A DNA stretch of 64,000 bases from Amoebidium appalachense (GCA_963693365.1 CAVNZM010000014.1:4588001-4652000); one strand, 5' to 3'. Shown: positions 41,230 through 55,763, counted from the stretch's first letter. Numbers and translations: made by a program. Notes: generated by a model from the letters alone, not told the origin.

Positions 41230-41587
41230 AGGGGGGGGAGGGGAGGGGAGGGGAGGGGAGGAGGGGGGAGGATTTTTTGGTGAGAAGGAGGTATCGTAAG
41301 CAAAGCAAAGCAAACAGTTGAACGCACACACTTGCTCTGTGATCACCAATATATATCTTTATATCGATTACGGCGCCTGCACCTTAAATTTAAGTGTTTC
41401 TCTACTGTCAACTAAACACGTGCATGCCTGCATGCCGTTATATTTACGTCGCTCTATAGCTAAATTACAGTGCCTTATTTAGGGCAGTATCAGCATGGGT
41501 ATACAACCATGAAAACTACAATTGATCGAATTGTTGCAAACGTGAGGTCTTCTTACTCAAAAAGTCAGGCGTGTGTCCCTAAATCAT

Positions 41588-41618
<31 letters not shown>

Positions 41619-41907
41619 CGTACACGTGTGTGCGTGCACGAGGATGAACGTGTATACGTGTGCGTGTGTGTGCTTGTGTATGCGCGGAACATGTGTGCAT
41701 GCGTGTATGTGCGTGCGTGTGCGAGTACGTGTGCGCTAACGCAACATCCAGTACCACCCAAGCACTATCTGCCATCAATTATGTATCCCAACCGTATGTA
41801 TTCTATACTTGATGTTTGCGTTTGTTATGATTGTGTGTGTGTGGGTGTGTCTGTGTATGTGTGTTTATGTAGGTGTACATCCCTATTCTCTATCCACCCA
41901 CCTACCC
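39017..41907. other. Intergenic region, no gene recognised
   Basis: Includes C tracts at 39230-39300, T and G tracts at 39490-39563, ordinary AT-rich DNA at 39600-40120, a 52-base C tract at 40126-40177 followed by (CA)n to 40400, and G tracts near 40645 and 41230. A few short open frames (for example plus 40965-41160) contain non-repetitive peptide but match nothing I know. Confidence 0.55.
40126..40177. repeat. 52-base C homopolymer followed by (CA)n
   Basis: C tract then a CA-rich stretch to about 40400; intergenic. Confidence 0.9.
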
Positions 41908-43647
41908 CTATACAAACTGCCCCTCCTCGTGTGCCCGCTCCTCCGCCAATACCGGCCATGGAGCCACACACATTGCCTGCACAGCACTTCCATCCGTTTG
42001 GAATGACGACAGGCAGCGGCCATCCAATGGGTTCCACAGGCGGGAGGTACCATCACGTGACCCACTCGCCACCATTTTACCCGCCTCCGTCTCCACCACG
42101 CACACGGCTAAAACCGCCGCCGAATGCCCTCTCATAACCCGCACGCACTGAACAGGGTTGGGGGGGAAGGATGAAGATGAAGATGAGTTGGATGAGCTAG
42201 GGGTGAGGTCTTGAACATTGTCCCTCGCCCGCCACACACGTACGGTGCGATCCTGCGACCCGCTCACCACATATACCTCGTTGGTGTGTTCGTTCCGGAT
42301 ACCACACAGGGAAAGAACCCAGTCGCTGTGGCCGCGCATCGTCTGAAGAAGGTGGCCCGACCCCGCGTCCCACACCCTTACAGTGTTGTCCGCACCGCCG
42401 CTCGCTATCCACTTCCGACTCGGGTCGACAGAACAAACGGTCCAAACCCGGCCCGTGTGACCCGAAAGCGCGCTGACCTGCTCCCCGGTGGTGGTGTTCC
42501 ATACGCGCACAGTACCGTCATTGCACGCCGCCGCAACCAACTTCCCCTCCTCATCCACTTGAATTAGGTTATGCGCAATGGCATTGTCGACGTTAACCGT
42601 TCGTACGCATTCCCCCGTTCGTGTGTCCCACAGTCTCACAGTATGATCAAACGAGCTGCTAACTGCGTAGGTGGGACCCGATGGGCATGTGAGCACACAC
42701 GCGGAAATGACCTCGTTCTTGTGCCCTCTACACTCTACGTGCGTGTTTGCCTGCACGTCCCACAACGTGAGTACTCGGTCTCGCGACGCAGACACAACCA
42801 CACAACCCTTACTCTTTTGCCCATTTCCGGTGCCGCTTGCTACCGCCCACACGGCGTCGTTGTGTGTTTTGCTAGCGGCTACCTGCCTTCCCGTTGTCGG
42901 GTCCCATAGGAAAACATTGCCCGATTGCTGCCCGGTTGCCACCAGCTGTCCGTTCGTGTGCGCCATAGACAACTGCCTGCTTGCAAACTGCGTGGATATC
43001 CGTACGTTTACGTGTACGTCTGCACTCAGTCGAGAAACATCGACCCAATCCGTTCTCACCTCACCCACTGTGCTGAGAGCGTGGAGTGTTGCCGCCAGCC
43101 CTTCCTCCAACTCAACTACGACCGCCCGCCCTCGCTGTTTCTCCTTGCCCTCTGCACCGGCCAGAAGACTCTGCTCATTATCGTTTCGAAGTTTGGACAG
43201 GGCTGCGTTTTTCTCCTTAACTACTTGTAACAATAGCGCCTGTTTTCGCTCTTCAAGTGCCGTTTCCAACTCGATAAACGAGCTGCGAATTGACTGCTCC
43301 GCTCGTGCAACCGATTGATTCAAAATGTTTTCCTCTGGCGACACAACGGCCTTCTTTGACTCGCTCACAGGCATAGCTGACACTAAAATGGAGTGGCCGT
43401 TTTCCGCCCCATTCGCACGTAGTGGTTGGGGGGAAGTGGCGAAAAACGAACGGTTGAGGTTTGCTTTCAGACGTGCAATGGTCGACTCCTCGGGGTCTCT
43501 AATCTCCTTTGTAAGAAGATCGGTACGTTCTGGTAGATTTATCGTAACAGCCCCCTTCTTTTCAAAAAGGGCTTCGTCTTGTGCCTGGAACGTGAGCAAA
43601 CCGGTTTCGGGGGCAGAGGAAAGCTCGATGTCTACACACGAGGACAT
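41908..43647 (-). CDS. Seven-repeat WD40 protein with N-terminal coiled coil, single exon
   Basis: One uninterrupted frame of 579 codons from the ATG at 43647 to TAG at 41908. Residues about 115-165 are charged and heptad-like (LETALEERKQALLLQVVKEK), predicting a coiled coil similar in character to the one in TRIM/B-box proteins. Seven WD units end near residues 249, 296, 341, 383, 426, 472 and 538, in forms such as GNVFLWDPTTGRQV, HTVRLWDTRTGECV, NTVRVWDAGSGHLL and TSRLWNPLDGRCL. This is enough for one beta-propeller. A Ser run (484-493) separates repeats six and seven. A scaffold or adaptor role is inferred from the fold; no specific partner can be named. Lack of introns is striking beside the 20- and 24-exon genes around it and suggests retroposition or a lineage-specific gene. 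No homopolymer tract lies within the frame. Confidence 0.88.
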   Translation of the reverse strand: MSSCVDIELSSAPETGLLTFQAQDEALFEKKGAVTINLPERTDLLTKEIRDPEESTIARLKANLNRSFFATSPQPLRANGAENGHSILVSAMPVSESKKAVVSPEENILNQSVARAEQSIRSSFIELETALEERKQALLLQVVKEKNAALSKLRNDNEQSLLAGAEGKEKQRGRAVVVELEEGLAATLHALSTVGEVRTDWVDVSRLSADVHVNVRISTQFASRQLSMAHTNGQLVATGQQSGNVFLWDPTTGRQVAASKTHNDAVWAVASGTGNGQKSKGCVVVSASRDRVLTLWDVQANTHVECRGHKNEVISACVLTCPSGPTYAVSSSFDHTVRLWDTRTGECVRTVNVDNAIAHNLIQVDEEGKLVAAACNDGTVRVWNTTTGEQVSALSGHTGRVWTVCSVDPSRKWIASGGADNTVRVWDAGSGHLLQTMRGHSDWVLSLCGIRNEHTNEVYVVSGSQDRTVRVWRARDNVQDLTPSSSNSSSSSSFPPNPVQCVRVMRGHSAAVLAVCVVETEAGKMVASGSRDGTSRLWNPLDGRCLSSFQTDGSAVQAMCVAPWPVLAEERAHEEGQFV

Positions 43648-45453
43648 GCTGGCGGTGCGTGATTCTGTGCGTGTGCACCCAAGGTGAAGAATTGAGGTTG
43701 CGTGGAGCCTCCTATATGATGTATGATGTGCTATTTAAAGGGGATGGGTATTCGAAGGTAGAGTGGCTATTGTGGGAATGTAGTGACAGCTTCAACGCCA
43801 GACATCAAACTTGTAAAAGGCGAGTCTACAGGTAGAAAGAAACACGTACAAGGAGGAAAAATCTAGTCTAGAAAAGGCCGTGCATGTGTAACAGTGGCTA
43901 GTGATTGCGGACCATCATTCGTTTAAAATCTCTTAGAGTATTTGATAGTAAGGGCTTATGTATGCAGTCTCATCTGGCAGAGATATATATGGTATGTGTG
44001 TTGTATTGTGTCCTAATATTCCAGTTCTATCACTGTCCGGCGGGACACCATATTACTCGCAAAAGGGCGGTGTTTGTACTGATCTGGTTCCATCTAAACT
44101 GGATCTCTATTTATAATGTTACCCCCTATACCTCGCACAATAAGGTACAATATTTTTTCGTCCAAGTTAGACGCCCATATTTAACGCATAGGGACCAAAA
44201 AAGGAGGCAATAATCAATAAAAGCGGTTTCCATCCGCAATTATAATTATTTCTATTCAGAAAAAAAGTAAATCTTTATGTACACAATGTAAATCTTTCAT
44301 ATTCAGCAATATTCTGGGTTTCTGTTTTCTGGATTTTGGACAAGCCAAGACCGCTACTGAGCGGGTACTCCACCAGTAAACTGATCACTTGGGGGGTCCT
44401 TTCATTCGCCAATCTACATGATTGGCGCTTCTTCACCAATAGGAAGTTAGGAAACAACTGTTGCGGAGAGAGGTAAATCATGGTGCCAAGAATGGAAGGC
44501 ATTTGGGCAATACATGTGCGATGTTTGCGCTTCATAACAAGGCGGGTAGGAAGCATCGAGAGTTGTATAGTAATGTTATATGATTAATACAAATATTTCA
44601 ATTCTCCCAGACCTAAGTCACACCAAATGCCCACAGTTTGCTGTGACATCATGTGAGCGGCGTACTGTATGGCGACATCATAGGATGCCCATGACTCATT
44701 TGGGCTTTCTTTGCACTCCTTTGGTTGTTTCCCATATGCTTCCAATCAAGTCGCTTCATCTTAACAGCAACCATGACGTCATTATTTTGGCGGGCGAAAT
44801 GTCGGGCCAGCTCAGCCCAGCTTCATAGATCTGTGTGTGCACGTGCACATGTGTGTGTGTGTGGAGGGATGGTTTGCTACCCTCGTAGGCGTGGGAGATG
44901 CAGGTGCCACTTACTGCACTAACATTCTCGTGCATCACACTTTGTTTCGGTAATTATGTGCATGCAATGCACACACTGTTTCAGAGCCCTTCGAGTTGTC
45001 ATGAAAAACAAGTCTTTTACTCGCATGTAGGATGAAACTGTAGGATGAAACTGACGGGCAAATCGCAAAAATGGATTCCAAAACGGTTACTACATCTTCG
45101 CGTGGTGGAAAAATGGAAAATATAAGAAAATGCACCATTTACAAAACCTGCCCCTGTGACTGGGTCAAAAAGCATAGCTGCTGTGATGGCACTTTTTGCC
45201 CCAACCACCATGGCATTGCAAGAATGCATCGTTTCCTTACAGCACAGCGCATCTTCCAAAATACGGGCGAAATTTGCTACATGTACACCATCATTCAGTC
45301 TTCAGTTGGGCTAAGGCTGCCCTTAAAACTATCTTTGTACAACTTTGAAATCCTATTATAAAAAACATTAGAGTAGGATGTCACTGTATGGCTTCGTTCA
45401 GCCGTTTCAAGTTAGCCTACATCTTACGCATGCACACTATGTTTGCAAACTCT
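43648..45453. other. Intergenic region holding the WD40 promoter and mannosidase 3' flank
   Basis: About 1.8 kb almost free of homopolymers and microsatellites, moderately AT-rich. Short frames exist at 45071-45361 (plus, 96 codons, ATG in a good AAAATGG context, Cys-rich CTIYKTCPCDWVKKHSCCDG) and at 44275-44556 (minus, 93 codons), but neither matches a family I know and they may be chance. No polyadenylation signal was assigned. Confidence 0.5.
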
Positions 45454-45715
45454 CTATGCCATATCGAAAACTACCTCGAAGGTTCTGATCTGCATAGGGT
45501 TTAGGGTCACACGTGTGCCCGTATTGGCCCGGGTCGGAGCACGTGAACGGGTGATGTTGAGCTGCTCTGCATCACTCAACCAAGGACGTACACGCTGAAT
45601 TTCAGGTAGCTGGTTAGTGTGTAGAAAACATTTATTTGTTTAATTTTATTATTATTATTATCATCACTATTATTATCAAATTTTTGGTTGGGTGGTTGTG
45701 TGTGCTTGTGTGTGT

Positions 45716-45769
<54 letters not shown>

Positions 45770-45949
45770 GGGGACGTACAACAGAAACGAAGAAACGAAA
45801 AATGGTGAAGGAAAATCCCCTCTCATTTACACCGCTTGTTTTCTATGCAGCGGACAGAGGTTTTTTAACAGGGCTCACCGAGAAGTAAGGTCCATCGGAA
45901 TACGCGGCTCGGGAGGGGACCCATCAAGAGGAACACAAAAATTAACCCA

Positions 45950-45987
<38 letters not shown>

Positions 45988-46208
45988 AAAAAATAAACGA
46001 AAAATATTTATAACACTCAAGAGTGAAAAACAAATTTACAGCAACCCCTGGCACGAGCCAACAAAAGTACACAATAACTTGTTCCAGTTGATCGTCCCTA
46101 GCTAGGCCTACCCGCATTCATCTAAGTAGCAATTGTATGAATGTAAACAGACTTGGTTCCTCCGCTGTGTGTGTGTGTGTGTGTGTGTGGTGGTGGTGGT
46201 GGTGGAGT

Positions 46209-46275
<67 letters not shown>

Positions 46276-46490
46276 AGGGGATTGGGGGTGTTACCTCTAT
46301 GTAATCCGAGTTTGCTGATAGTGACTTCTCTGTTGCCGAAACCACCCTCCCAAACATGAAGGGGTCGAAGAGGGTTGAGAGGTCGACCTCGGCTGCCTGC
46401 GAGAACTCGGCATCCTCACCTGCAGTCAAATGTATCATATCAGAGGAGGGGTGTTTGTGTGTGTGTGTGTGTGTGTGTGTTGTGTGTGTG

Positions 46491-46521
<31 letters not shown>

Positions 46522-47036
46522 AGAGCGGAGAGGGGGGGGGGGGGGGAGGGAGAGAGAGAGGGGGAGGGCAGGGGGGCTTCTGAACTGGCAATCGTGCTTT
46601 GTTATACTTGCACACATAACATGGGCAGGTGTGTGGTCCCATGTAAGCCCCCCTGCCCTCCCCTCTCTCTCTCTCCCCCCCCCCCCTCTCCGCTCTACAC
46701 ACCACACACACACACACAACACACACACACACACACACACAGGCACAACACTCGCACACACACACGACATCCCCCCCCCCCCCCCCCCCCCCCCCCACAC
46801 ACACACCCAGCCACCCACACACGCACACGCACATGCTTTCTCACACCCACACCCACACGCACACCCACCGACCCACACCCGCCCACCCACACACACGTAC
46901 CAATCTCGAATATGTGTTCCAGGCGCAGCAGCACCGTGTTTGCATTTAGCGCCTTCAGCGTCACCACATGCACGTTGGGGGGTAGGAGTCTGTATAACGA
47001 GAAGAGGTATATTACACATCCATGTTCCAGGCCGCG

Positions 47037-47072
<36 letters not shown>

Positions 47073-47249
47073 GGGGAGAAAGGGGAGAGGCGGAGAATGG
47101 AGAAAGGGGAGAGGCGGAGAAGGGAGAAAGGGGGGAGGCCGAGGGTGGGGGAGAAGGGGAGGGGAGGAGATGTTAAGTTGATCTCGAGGAGGAAGCACGC
47201 TGGGGAAGGGAGGGGGGCAGGAGGGGGGGGAAGAGAGGGAGAGGGGGGG

Positions 47250-47301
<52 letters not shown>

Positions 47302-48379
47302 AGGGAAAGGGGGAAAGGGTGTGTGTGTGTGTGTGTGGGGGGGGGGGGGGGAGGACAACATGTGGCAGAACTCGGGCTTGCTGATAGTATCGAGTGTCAC
47401 AGGGCGAGGTGACAAAAAAAACAAACCAGATGTGATGGTGTTCGTGATTGTAGGTGGAAGCAAAAGGGAGACACGAGCAAGACGAGAGTGTGGAATAGAA
47501 GGAACGTATAGGTGAGTGCATATGACGACGGTGCTCTATTGCCTCGCCCTCTTCCCCCCCTTTTTTTCGTTTGTCCTTTTTTTCCCTAGGGGGAAGGGGG
47601 GGCGAGGGGGGCGGAGGGGAGGAGGGGAAAGGGAGTATTAGTGGTCGTAAAAAAACAAAACAGCTTGATGCTGATGGAGTGTGTGTCTCTCTGGTAGTAG
47701 TGGTGTTACATGTGTACGTGTGTGCGTGTGTGCGTACGTGCGTGCGTGCGTGTGTGTGTGCGTGTGCATGTGTGTGTGTGTGTGTATCTGTGCATGCATG
47801 GGTGTTCCCGTGTGTACATGTACAAGTTGGGGGGGGTTCCCGAGTGTACATGTATGTTCGTGTGCCCCAGCCTGTGTTGGGGGGTGGTGGTGGTGGTGGC
47901 GGGTTGAGGGGGAGGAGGGGAGGGGGGGAGGGGGGGGAGGGGGAGGGGGAGGGAGGGGAGGGGGGGGGGGGGGGGGGGGGGGGGGTTTGAATGCGGAACA
48001 CAGTACGAAGTACGCATAGACGATGAGAAGCATGATGCAGGACACATGCAAAGGCAAACATTCAAGTATGCAGCATCAGCCATGCGCACAGTATGCGTCA
48101 TAAGCAGAGCCCATCCTCAGGGAGGGCCCAAGTCATCAATTGCGTCTGAGTTTCGACCCCTTAGCCCGCGTATATACGACGCTCCACGGGGGGGGGGGGG
48201 GGGGGCTTATGGACATACTCTTCAAGTATGGTGAGTGCCTTGAGTGGAACCTTGTCTGTTGTGAATGCAAGCACAAGAGGATACGTCAGTGCCTGGGCTA
48301 GGTAGCGGTGACGGGCAGCGGAGGTGGATGGGTGGTCGACGATCAGATACTGTGTGGTACGCACCACCAGCCCACCTGT

Positions 48380-48434
<55 letters not shown>

Positions 48435-48779
48435 TGCGTATGTGTGTGTGTGTGTGTGTGTGTGTGTTGGGAGAGCGGGCGATGGGAGGGAGAGAGAGGG
48501 GGGAGTGGGGGGGGGGGGGGGGGGGGGATGGCGGGTGGGGGGGGTGTCAGCGCAACTGGGCTCGTGAGAGAGAAAACAGCTGGTGTTGGTAGCTGTGTTT
48601 AGAGCGTGGGGGTGTAGGGGTCTTGTTGATAGGATGAAAAAGGAGGGGGCGGGGGAGGAAGGGAGCGAAGGAGGAAGGCGAGGGGAGGGGGGGGGGGGGG
48701 GGGGGGGGGACAGCAGCGGGTTAGGAAGTGCATGAGTACGAATACAGTCGGTGGTTCTAAGAAACGAAGACAATCTACG

Positions 48780-48859
<80 letters not shown>

Positions 48860-50135
48860 GTATTGGTGCATGTGTTTGTGGTTGTGGGGAGGGGGAGGGG
48901 GGTCCCACCCGAATTTTGCAGTCCGGGCTCGTTGATTGGCTCACCCACACCACGATTGTCATCTCGGAGTGTGCGGCGATGGATCATAACCTCGAGCTGA
49001 AGGAGGGGAGGGGGGGGGGGGGGGGGATTAGTGGAATTCTGCAACCTCACAATAATAAAGGTGACAATATAACTCTGATGTGTCTGTGTATGTGTGTTTA
49101 TGTGGCTTTCGCGGTTCTAGGCGAATGTTCCCATGAAAAAAAGTCAATTCTGTTCGTCAGAACTTGTGATCTATCGGCCCTTTGAAAAACAGGTCGAAGC
49201 TTGAAGGAATGAGGGAGCCACGAACGCGGAAAAAGGAGCAGGATAGATTATGGCCCGTCGTCGAGTACTGCACGCAATGCATATTCACAACGGATAACAC
49301 TTTGCAAATTGCCTCCCCCCCCCCCCCCAAAAAAAAAAAAAAAAAATCACACACACACACACACACACACATACATGCCCACCCACCCACCCGCGAAAAG
49401 CAGAAAGAAGGAAACAAAAAATAACTAGCCAAAATGGAGAGAAACCGTTATTATTATTATTAGTATTATTTATTATTATTATTATTGGGGGGGGGGGGGG
49501 GGGGGGGGTTAAATCACGCACATTTCCATCATTCAAGCTACTTCCACCGAAGGTTCTATCTGTAACGATCGTAAACTGACTGTCACCATCCTTCAAATAG
49601 ATGCGAGAGTTGACTGGGTAGTAGTTCTGCGACACTGGCTCGGTGCTGACTAGCGGCCAGGTGGGTCGGTGGTTGATGCGACGCTGTGGTGGGGAAACAC
49701 GATGGAAAAATGAGCGAAGGTTTTTTCCTTTCCTTTTCTTTCTTTTCTCTCCTTCTTTTTTCTTTCTCAAAAAAATAACAAGGTGAATGATATTAAATTA
49801 ATGTCGGGGCATCAGAAAAGGCGAAGAATGGATGTAAAGTGAAACTAAAAAGGAGAACGTACCCATAGGTGATAGAAAATAAAGGGAGAGAGAGCAAGAA
49901 AGAAGTGGAGAGGGAAGGGGGCATGGGGGGTTGGGGGGTCGTTGTTGTGGGGGTGGGGGGAAAGAAGGAGGGGAGCTTAAGGGAGGGAGGGGGTTTTGAA
50001 TGCGTCAAAAAGTGCGAAGTACACAAGAACAAACGGATAACACGATGCAGAATGCAAGCCATACATAAAGAGTATGCATAATAAGCAGAGCCCATTCTCA
50101 GGGGGGGCCCACGTCATCCACAGTACCCGAGGGAG

Positions 50136-50175
<40 letters not shown>

Positions 50176-50432
50176 GGGGGGGGAGGGGGGGAGGCGAAGG
50201 AAAATCAAAAATAAGAAGGGGGAAAAAGAAAAAGAAAAAAAAAAAAAAAAAAAGGAAAGAAAAAAAACGAAAGAAAGAAAGAAAGAAAAGAAGAATAGAC
50301 CGAACGAGAGAATGAACCTAATCTCATGTGGACCCCACTCATATTCCTCCATCAACCCACCTGTCTGGCTGAACTTTCCAAAACAGTAGCGAGCAGATTA
50401 CACGATGGAGAAAAGAAGACAAACAAGCAGGC

Positions 50433-50514
<82 letters not shown>

Positions 50515-50596
50515 TATACCTCCTGCATCTCTTTGCCGTTTGCGTCGGTATAGAACACACCTGCACTTGCAATGTCGGTCTCGTAGCGCACAATGA

Positions 50597-50689
<93 letters not shown>

Positions 50690-50762
50690 CATAGGGCGGT
50701 ATGGCGCGTACAGTGGGCGTGGTTTGAAAATACAAAGGGGCAGACAGGAGAGTGGGAAGCAG

Positions 50763-50858
<96 letters not shown>

Positions 50859-51014
50859 GGAAGGGCTTGCAGTGTAAAAGGATGTATAGGAGTAAGAATG
50901 TAAGGGGGGTCTTGGATGGCAGAACGGAAGAAGGTGGGAGTTACAGTGTAAAAAAGAAAAAGGAGTTGCCATTTGCAAAAGGTGTGGGTGAGGACGGAGG
51001 AAGGAAACGTGTGT

Positions 51015-51066
<52 letters not shown>

Positions 51067-51680
51067 TGGGGGGATGTCAGTTGCTTTCAACACGCATACC
51101 AGATGATACTTTGAACTAAGGCACCCCCAGTCTTGGCCATCACAAAACAGACAACTGAAGTGGTGATGGTTGAACAGTAACGGCAATAAAGGACATACAA
51201 AAGGGGTTATACCAGATGAGGTTGAGTGAAGCGAGTTGCTTAGTTGTGACTACATTGTTGGTGCATATGTTGCTTCTGCTTACACCCGTCACACAGAGCT
51301 ATGTACGTATTCAATGACATATTATAAGTTAATATTATTTATCTATCTTACGTAAATCCATCTATAATCTACTGAGGTATAGGACGGCACGTGCAGGTTG
51401 CATGCATGTTTCTGCAAAGGTTTGCATGTGTAATTGTGTAAACACAATATTTCATTTGCACGTGCATGTTTCTGTGATGGTTTGTGGGTGTATGCATGCA
51501 CACAGTATTTTTCCTTCTGCACCCACGCACCTCTTTCCCCTCTCCGTTTGCGACATCCACCGGGCCAGCAGTGATCTCAACCTCTACGTGGTGGGTCAGG
51601 GGCTGCACACGCACCACCTGGCTGAGCCACGGGTTGATCTGTGTACACGTGTGTGCGTGTGAACGTGCGTGCGTGCGTGC

Positions 51681-51774
<94 letters not shown>

Positions 51775-51855
51775 TTGCATGCGTGTGGGTGGACGTGAAC
51801 GTGTACCTGTGTGTTTTTGTGTTGGTGTTAAAAGGGTGTGGCTGTGTGTGTATAT

Positions 51856-51889
<34 letters not shown>

Positions 51890-52567
51890 AGAGAAGGGGG
51901 GGGGGGGAGTGTTAGAAAGCACAAAATACCAAGACACACAACAAAAAGAACCGTGCGAGATACACGACAATATGCAAGCATACGCCAAAAAACTGTGCTG
52001 TGTATTTGTGTACGCACGCATGCATGTTCGTGTGCGTATGTATGTGGCTGTGCAGGCATCTGCAAGCGCCTGCGGGTGTCTGTGTAGGTGCTGCTAGTTA
52101 GTGACCAAAAAGGCAGAGGAGGCTTTAAGTAGTTTGTCAAATTAGGTGGCACGAAGGGGGGAGGGGGGGGGAGGGGGGAGGGGGGAGGGAGGGGGGCACT
52201 GTACCTGGACACGGATTTCCGAACCTACAACCTCGACATCGAGTGCATCGACATCAAGAAGGGGCCTAGATCCACCAATTAGAGGTCAGATCAGAAGTCG
52301 ATTAAAGGAGATCTTCATTTTCGTGACTTATAGAATCGTGTCAGGATAATCATTAACGAATGGGGGTTTTCATGTATTAGGGGGGATGTGTCGGGGTCAT
52401 AGCAAGAGTAAAAGTGTGCCAGTGTGCAAAGTGCTTGTGGGCATGTCATCGCAACATATGGACAGATGTATTCTTTTCTTTGTGTATATTTTATTGAACG
52501 GTTGGTCTATTTGCGTGTCTGGCGTGTAGTGGTGTAGATGTATGTGTTCGTGTGCACTTGTGTGTTG

Positions 52568-52608
<41 letters not shown>

Positions 52609-53100
52609 TTTTCTGCACGTGTATGCTAAAGGATGTGGCGTGTGTGTGTCTCCTTGTATCAAGAAATGTGCATGTGTGTGTTCGTGTTGTAACTTCATGT
52701 GTACGTGTGCGTGTAAAATGCCTGTGTGTCCATCCTTGCATGTTTGTGTCTCTGTGTCTGTGCACACATACTTAGGCTGTTGGTCTGCGGGTCTGAAGAT
52801 GTATGCCCCCGAGGGCTGGCCGTCGTCTCTGGTGCCTGTGCTGCTGACGTAGTAGTGGAACCCCTGCCTGAGTGTCACCTGGAGAGAAAAGGGAAAAAAA
52901 AAAAGGGGGGGGGGGGGGGTTAGAAGTGTTACAGAGTACCAAGTATACAAGGCAGATTTTTAAAAAAGAATATAGAAGGGGGGGGGGGGGGGGGGGGGGG
53001 GAGGGGGGGGGGGGCATTTGTGGAAAGGTAATTAATGACCTCCATGGGGTCCTCTATGGGGGGATTCTATTTGCATATTTGGGTGAAGAGAGAGGGGGAG

Positions 53101-53135
<35 letters not shown>

Positions 53136-53278
53136 TCACCTCGACGGGTTTTTCGCCGTGCAGTTTGATGGACTGAATGCCACCGGTCTGCTTGGACACC
53201 ACCACCCTCACATTGTCGTTGTCCAGACTCACTGTGTCCTCGTTGACTGTGATCCGTGCTGCCTTCTTGTTGCTGTAG

Positions 53279-53337
<59 letters not shown>

Positions 53338-53605
53338 TGGTTGGGGATGGGGGGGGGGGGGGGGGGGGGGGGGGGAGAAGCACGGGGATAGCATGCAGCA
53401 AATCAGTATGAATCATAAATATACAAAGGAAAATATAATGCAAATAAAAAGCAAAAATAAGAAAAATGCACATATCAGGTAGCATCACTAAACCCCATCC
53501 TCCCACCGGCAGCGAGGCAAGGGAGAGGGGAGGGGAGGGGGAGTTAGAGGGGGTAGGAATAGTGAAGATCCGAAAGAACCTTTGAGAGGGAAGGGAGTGG
53601 GGAGG

Positions 53606-53668
<63 letters not shown>

Positions 53669-54373
53669 TGTACGTTGGCATTTGCTGTTCTGAGGCTGCC
53701 TGGATTCGGAATGTAGTGTAGCCAAGAGCAGGCACACATCCGACGAATGAGAGCTCGTGGGTGGACCCAACCTCATCTCCACGGATACGCTGTGAGGGGT
53801 AGAAGGGGTGGTGGGTTGGGATGTTAGTGTGTTGCAATGCGGCAATGAGTGGGAGCGAAAGGTTTACACGTTTAAGCACATGTGTGCGCGCACACGCACC
53901 CACGCACCAACCCACACATACGCCCATCCACACCCACCTGTATGCCCACACGCCCACACAAGAACACCCTCCCACCCTCACAAAAGAACACCCTCCCACC
54001 CACTAGTCCCCCCCCCCCCCCCCTTCCCCTCCCCCAACCCCCCCCTCCCCCCCCCGCCCCGCACACACACACACACACACACCCTCACCCACAGACCCGC
54101 ACACCTTTGTCTCTGCCGATACCGGTGTTGCTGTCACATTGCTGCCGGGTCCATCTCCCGCAAACACAGTGGCAGCAGAAAACGAAACGGGAATACGGAT
54201 GGCCTCACAGCGCTCAGTGGCAACTGGTTGTTTTTGTGGATGGGGAGGGGGGAGGGGGGGGGGGGGGGGGAGGGGAGGGGGGGAGGAGATTGTTGTTATT
54301 GTTGTTCGGGGGGATGAAGGGGGAGGGGGGCGAGGGGGGGGGGGGGGGGGGGGGGGAGGTGAATAAGGAGAAG

Positions 54374-54410
<37 letters not shown>

Positions 54411-54417
54411 TATTTAT

Positions 54418-54456
<39 letters not shown>

Positions 54457-54858
54457 TGCAAGAGGGATGGGTTGACTTGCAGACGACCCGACGGCGGGCG
54501 CAGGGGGAAGAGGGGGAGGGGAGGATGGGAAGATGAAGGATACGTAAGTGAGAGTTGGTGGGTGGTCGTTAGTTGAGTTTTGGTAGGTGGAGATTGTGCA
54601 CGGTAGAGAAAGGATGCGGGTCTTGGGGAAAGGGATTAAATGGCAGATAAAAAGCCAGTAACATCCAGCCGAAACGAACAAGCTAACAGCAGTAACCCCC
54701 TGCCCCCCCCCCCTCCCCCCCCCCCATCCTCCTCCCTCCCCCCCCTTTTTTTGCCAGCCGCCCTGTGTGTCACATACCAACTTCACATTTACGGGACACA
54801 CATAAACCTACATACACGGTACACAAACACACCAAACTGCTCACTACACACTACCAAC

Positions 54859-54895
<37 letters not shown>

Positions 54896-54904
54896 TCCTC
54901 CCCC

Positions 54905-54935
<31 letters not shown>

Positions 54936-55715
54936 AAAAACGCACACACACACACAACTACTTACGTCCGTTATACGCCACCACGGTAAACCCTTCCTTT
55001 GCCTCCTGCGTCACAGCGCACACACTAAGATTCATCCCTTTGCACTGTGTGAGTGTCGGCCCATTCACGTTGTTGGGAATGAAACGTCCCTTAGGGTCAG
55101 AGAGAGAGTTGGAGAGGGCGTGGTTGATGATGTCATCACATTGAGCTATTCCCTCACTGATTCCTGGAGGTGTGTGTGTGTAAGTGTGTGTATGTGTGTG
55201 TGGGGGGGGGGGGGGGGGGGGGAGGGGGGGAGGGCAAGGGAGTGTGTGTGTGTGTGTTGTGTGTTGGGAGAAGGGTGGTTGAGGGGAGGGAAGGTGGGGG
55301 GAGGGGGCGAAGGATGTGTGTGTGTGTGTGTGTACATGCGCGCGCGCGCGCGCGCATGTGTGTGTGTTACTTATGTAAAGATTGATGAATGGGGCAAAGG
55401 GCACGTGCCGGAAAAGAAAAACTGAGGAAGAGGGGGTGGGGGGAGGGGGGAGGGTGGGAAGGAGGGGTAAGTATACACAACAAAAGTCAAGCAAGTGGTG
55501 CCCATCTGCCATACGGTGGATTACCCTGTTGGGGATCATGAGCAAGTAACCACATCCAAACAACCAATCCCTAACACACCAATGCCGAGCATTCAGACGG
55601 TTAAGTTTATGAAAAAGAAGAAGGAAGAAGAAGGATAGGTCCCGGGACGGGGGGTGGCGTGGGGGGGGAAGGGGGCGCGGGTGGATGGGTGGGTGAATGG
55701 GTGGGTGGGGGAAAG

Positions 55716-55763
<48 letters not shown>

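Noticed and set aside
44275-44556. 93-codon minus-strand frame
   Set aside because: No family resemblance and no supporting splice or promoter features; chance open frames of this length are expected.
47345-47420. Minus-strand peptide [17 protein letters not shown] as an extra mannosidase exon
   Set aside because: Exons 48219-48375 and 46901-46989 already join in phase and align to the family without a gap. This piece has no good donor and shares only about 16 bases with exon 46295-46419.
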